NCBI RefSeq assembly: GCF_017562075.2
Contig: NC_054084.1
Location: 3,838,501-3,902,500, forward strand
Direction of reading: 5' to 3'
DNA: 64,000 bases
Source: Anopheles merus
Lineage: Eukaryota > Arthropoda > Insecta > Diptera > Culicidae
Made by a program: the position numbers and the translations under genes. Position 1 is the stretch's first letter. Every line of letters begins with the position of its first letter. This document shows positions 61,801 through 64,000 of the stretch, piece by piece. The notes below the pieces were generated by a model. That model saw only the letters and a list, made by a program, of their open reading frames with translations, was not told the DNA's origin and did no database searches.

Positions 61801-64000
61801 ATTAAGATAAAAGTACTCATTTCATCCCGCTTGTCCCCTCGGTAACCGCCGCTTCCGCAATAGATCATTGTTTGAAAAGTTTTACCTTATTCGTTTTTCC
61901 ATTTCGTCACTTGCAGTGCTTCTATCGGTTGTCTAGGCAAGGCTGGCAAGACAAAATGATGTTCGAGATGATTATCTCAGAAGGTTTTTCTTGCGATATT
62001 AATTATCATTAGAGAGAGAAGAACGGGGAGAGAATGAAGGACGCACGGTGAGGACGGCGTTAATTGATTTGCTTCTGATTCAATCAGTCGGAAGCGAGCT
62101 CTCTAGCTAGTTTTAATTTAATTATTGAATACTTTCAAAGTTTTTTTTAACGCTTTTTCATCAATCTTAATCAAGGCTAAAGTACGACGAACTAATTTAG
62201 TGGAACAACTAACCGGGCAAACAAGGATGTTTTCTAATAATTTGTCCTCCAAAACTATTCCATAGATTGTGGTTAAACCCTAATAAGCTTCTCTTTTTGC
62301 TCTAAACAATTCAATATTCCTGTTTGTTCTTTGATTCTGACCAATAGTCCCTACCACCACATCAAACGATTTAATGCAACTTGACTCGGCAACTGTAAGC
62401 CTCCTGTTTTGGAACCCCTTTTCTAACCACCAACCAGCAAAAAAAAAGAGGAACCGATTCATTATCATACCGACCATTCAGCCGAAGCCAGAGCCACCAC
62501 CGAAAGCCGCTTAGTGGCCGCCGACTCGCTTTATCCCGGAGTCCCATTCAGAAACCGACTCAATGAAACGCAGCATGTGGTAGATGGATGTTTTCTTGTG
62601 TGATTTATTTTATTCCGACGGATTGCTAAGCGGTGCAAAATTATACACATTCATCCGAGCTCCCTCCGGAGACCGATGAGCCTTAACACCGGCAGCCCCC
62701 GACAGTGGCGTGATAATAGGACAGCCCCATCATCATCGTCATCATCTTCGTGCATTTGCGTCCTTTAAAGGACGACACCATACCAGTGGAATCGTTCAAA
62801 ACGGCAACAAACCAACCCGTGGCGGATACGGGCGCGCACGTCCCAAGTGTGTATCGATGACTCTCGAGGCATGTAGGCGGCGGTGTGTGTGTGCTTGTGA
62901 GCTGGCTGTTTACTGTATCCAACGAGACGGGCCACAATGAAAGGGATTTCCCGTTCATACGAGACGAGGAAAAATCAAGATACTCGGAAGCACACTTTTG
63001 ATACCATCTCAAGGATCTTTTCACGATGAAGTAGCCCATGGTGACGTAGTAGCATCCAGCGAAGGAAAAAAGACGACTGAATGCTGTTCCATTTTACAAC
63101 GATTAGAGTAGTGGTAGTGAACACATGGTTGAGAAGGATCGAAAAAAAAACCCATTTTCCATTCTTCTCATACGAGGACTCGGGAGCCACATCTGGTCAG
63201 TGCCGGTGACAACAATCACCATAATGGTGGTCAGTTGCATTTATCTAATTGGACTTTTGCTTCCAACCGTGTGCTATTATCCGAAGCGTGGATAGAAAAT
63301 ATTTAAAAAAAAATATATGTGTGTAATCCACAAGTCACATCACGTTCACAGCAGCACAGGGCGCTGCCAGGCTTTGCCACTTTTGACTAACAAATCAATT
63401 TCATGCTTCACTTGCTTTAATTAATCACACCATTCGTTATGGACCGTTTTTTAGGGAGAAAGAATCTGAAAGAATGCTCGTTTTATCGATCCGAAAAAAA
63501 TGTATATGATACCACAATTTATGATCAACTTCATCAGCATCGTCATCATCATTTGCCGAACAAGTTTTGGTGGGGTTCGTACGGACGCTTATTCTCAACC
63601 TCGCCCCTCGAGCTGGAGTTTAGTTTCCGCACCATGAATTTTCCACCAGTGCGGCAAAAAATTCAAAAAGGGATAGTCTTTGTGGTTGAAAAAAAAGTAG
63701 AGAAGCTTCCATTTTTGTCTTTAACAAGATTTTATAGTCAACGGTTATGTATAAACTTTATAATAAGTGTATCCTGCTTCTTCTCAGTAGTTCTGTCCCA
63801 AGTTGTTCAACCATCGTCATACAAGAGTATGCGAAAAATGTGTCCTCTTCAACAGTCCTTTTTGCTGATGTAGCTTTACAAATATTTCTCTACCACGAGG
63901 CCGGTTGTGGTAGATTGTAAATCCGATTATAACTTTGCTTGCACATTCTTTCATCTTGCAATTTATGGGACGGAACCGCAACGCTCCCTCGCAGCATGGG

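Larger units (their letters stand above)
51089..64000. other. Gene-poor stretch upstream of VGlut
   Basis: No supportable gene on either strand. The missing first VGlut exon may lie here or beyond the window; I tested several minus-strand ATG-donor combinations (near 53846, 58137 and 59823) and none matched the needed phase. Visible repeats are a CT tract (54826-54869) and a CCA tract (55867-55893). Other ORFs (for example 63439-63873, +) are AT-rich and resemble no family. Confidence 0.5.

Noticed and set aside
52797..62683. Search for the missing first VGlut exon among minus-strand ATG frames
   Set aside because: None offered an ATG followed by a donor in the required phase (two bases before the T that opens the 51088 exon).
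63439..63873. Plus-strand 144-aa open frame near the right end
   Set aside because: AT-rich, no codon bias, His repeats from CAT/CATCAT DNA, no recognised domain.
1..64000. CRISPR arrays, operons, prophage, rRNA and clear tRNA genes
   Set aside because: None seen; the DNA is eukaryotic with spliced genes, so bacterial systems are not expected.

Overview
The window looks like nuclear DNA from a mosquito, most likely genus Anopheles. Coding exons are GC3-rich, most introns are 65-85 bp, non-coding stretches are full of CA/GA/CT/CAG microsatellites, and five host genes are recognisable insect families: glycerate kinase, the TREX-2 scaffold Xmas-2/GANP, a UDP-glycosyltransferase, two pancreatic-lipase-family proteins and a vesicular glutamate transporter. 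The genus is inferred from style and gene content, not proven.

Layout: 1-19.8 kb has no gene I can support; it is low-complexity, repeat-dotted intergenic or intronic DNA with two weak coding candidates. 19.86-21.37 kb (-) is glycerate kinase. About 1 kb away, divergently transcribed, is xmas-2 (22.37-27.74 kb, +), encoding 1,735 aa in three coding exons. 29.7-33.9 kb (+) is a secreted lipase whose 2.5-kb first intron holds a complete antisense UGT gene (30.0-31.6 kb, -). The UGT poly(A) signal lies next to the lipase exon 1 splice donor. At 35.5 kb (+) there is a lone candidate signal-peptide exon. 39.5-40.65 kb (+) is a second, paralogous lipase with a different intron set. 44.9-46.57 kb is an apparently intact 1,670-bp Tc1-like transposon with 223/224-bp inverted repeats, flanked by TA and carrying an uninterrupted transposase ORF. 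46.98-51.09 kb (-) is VGlut with six coding exons; its extreme N-terminus was not found. 51.1-64 kb shows no supportable gene and may be VGlut intron 1 or upstream DNA.

Functionally this is a chromosomal neighbourhood and not an operon. The genes belong to separate processes: serine/fructose catabolism, mRNA export, lipid hydrolysis, conjugative detoxification and glutamatergic signalling. I found no evidence for a wholly new biological system. The most notable points are the nested antisense UGT with its 3' end abutting a splice donor, the young-looking Tc1 element just downstream of VGlut, and an Asp in VGlut where mammalian VGLUTs have a functionally important His. Exon boundaries were placed by reading GT/AG sites and phases by eye and by paralogue comparison; none has been tested against transcripts.
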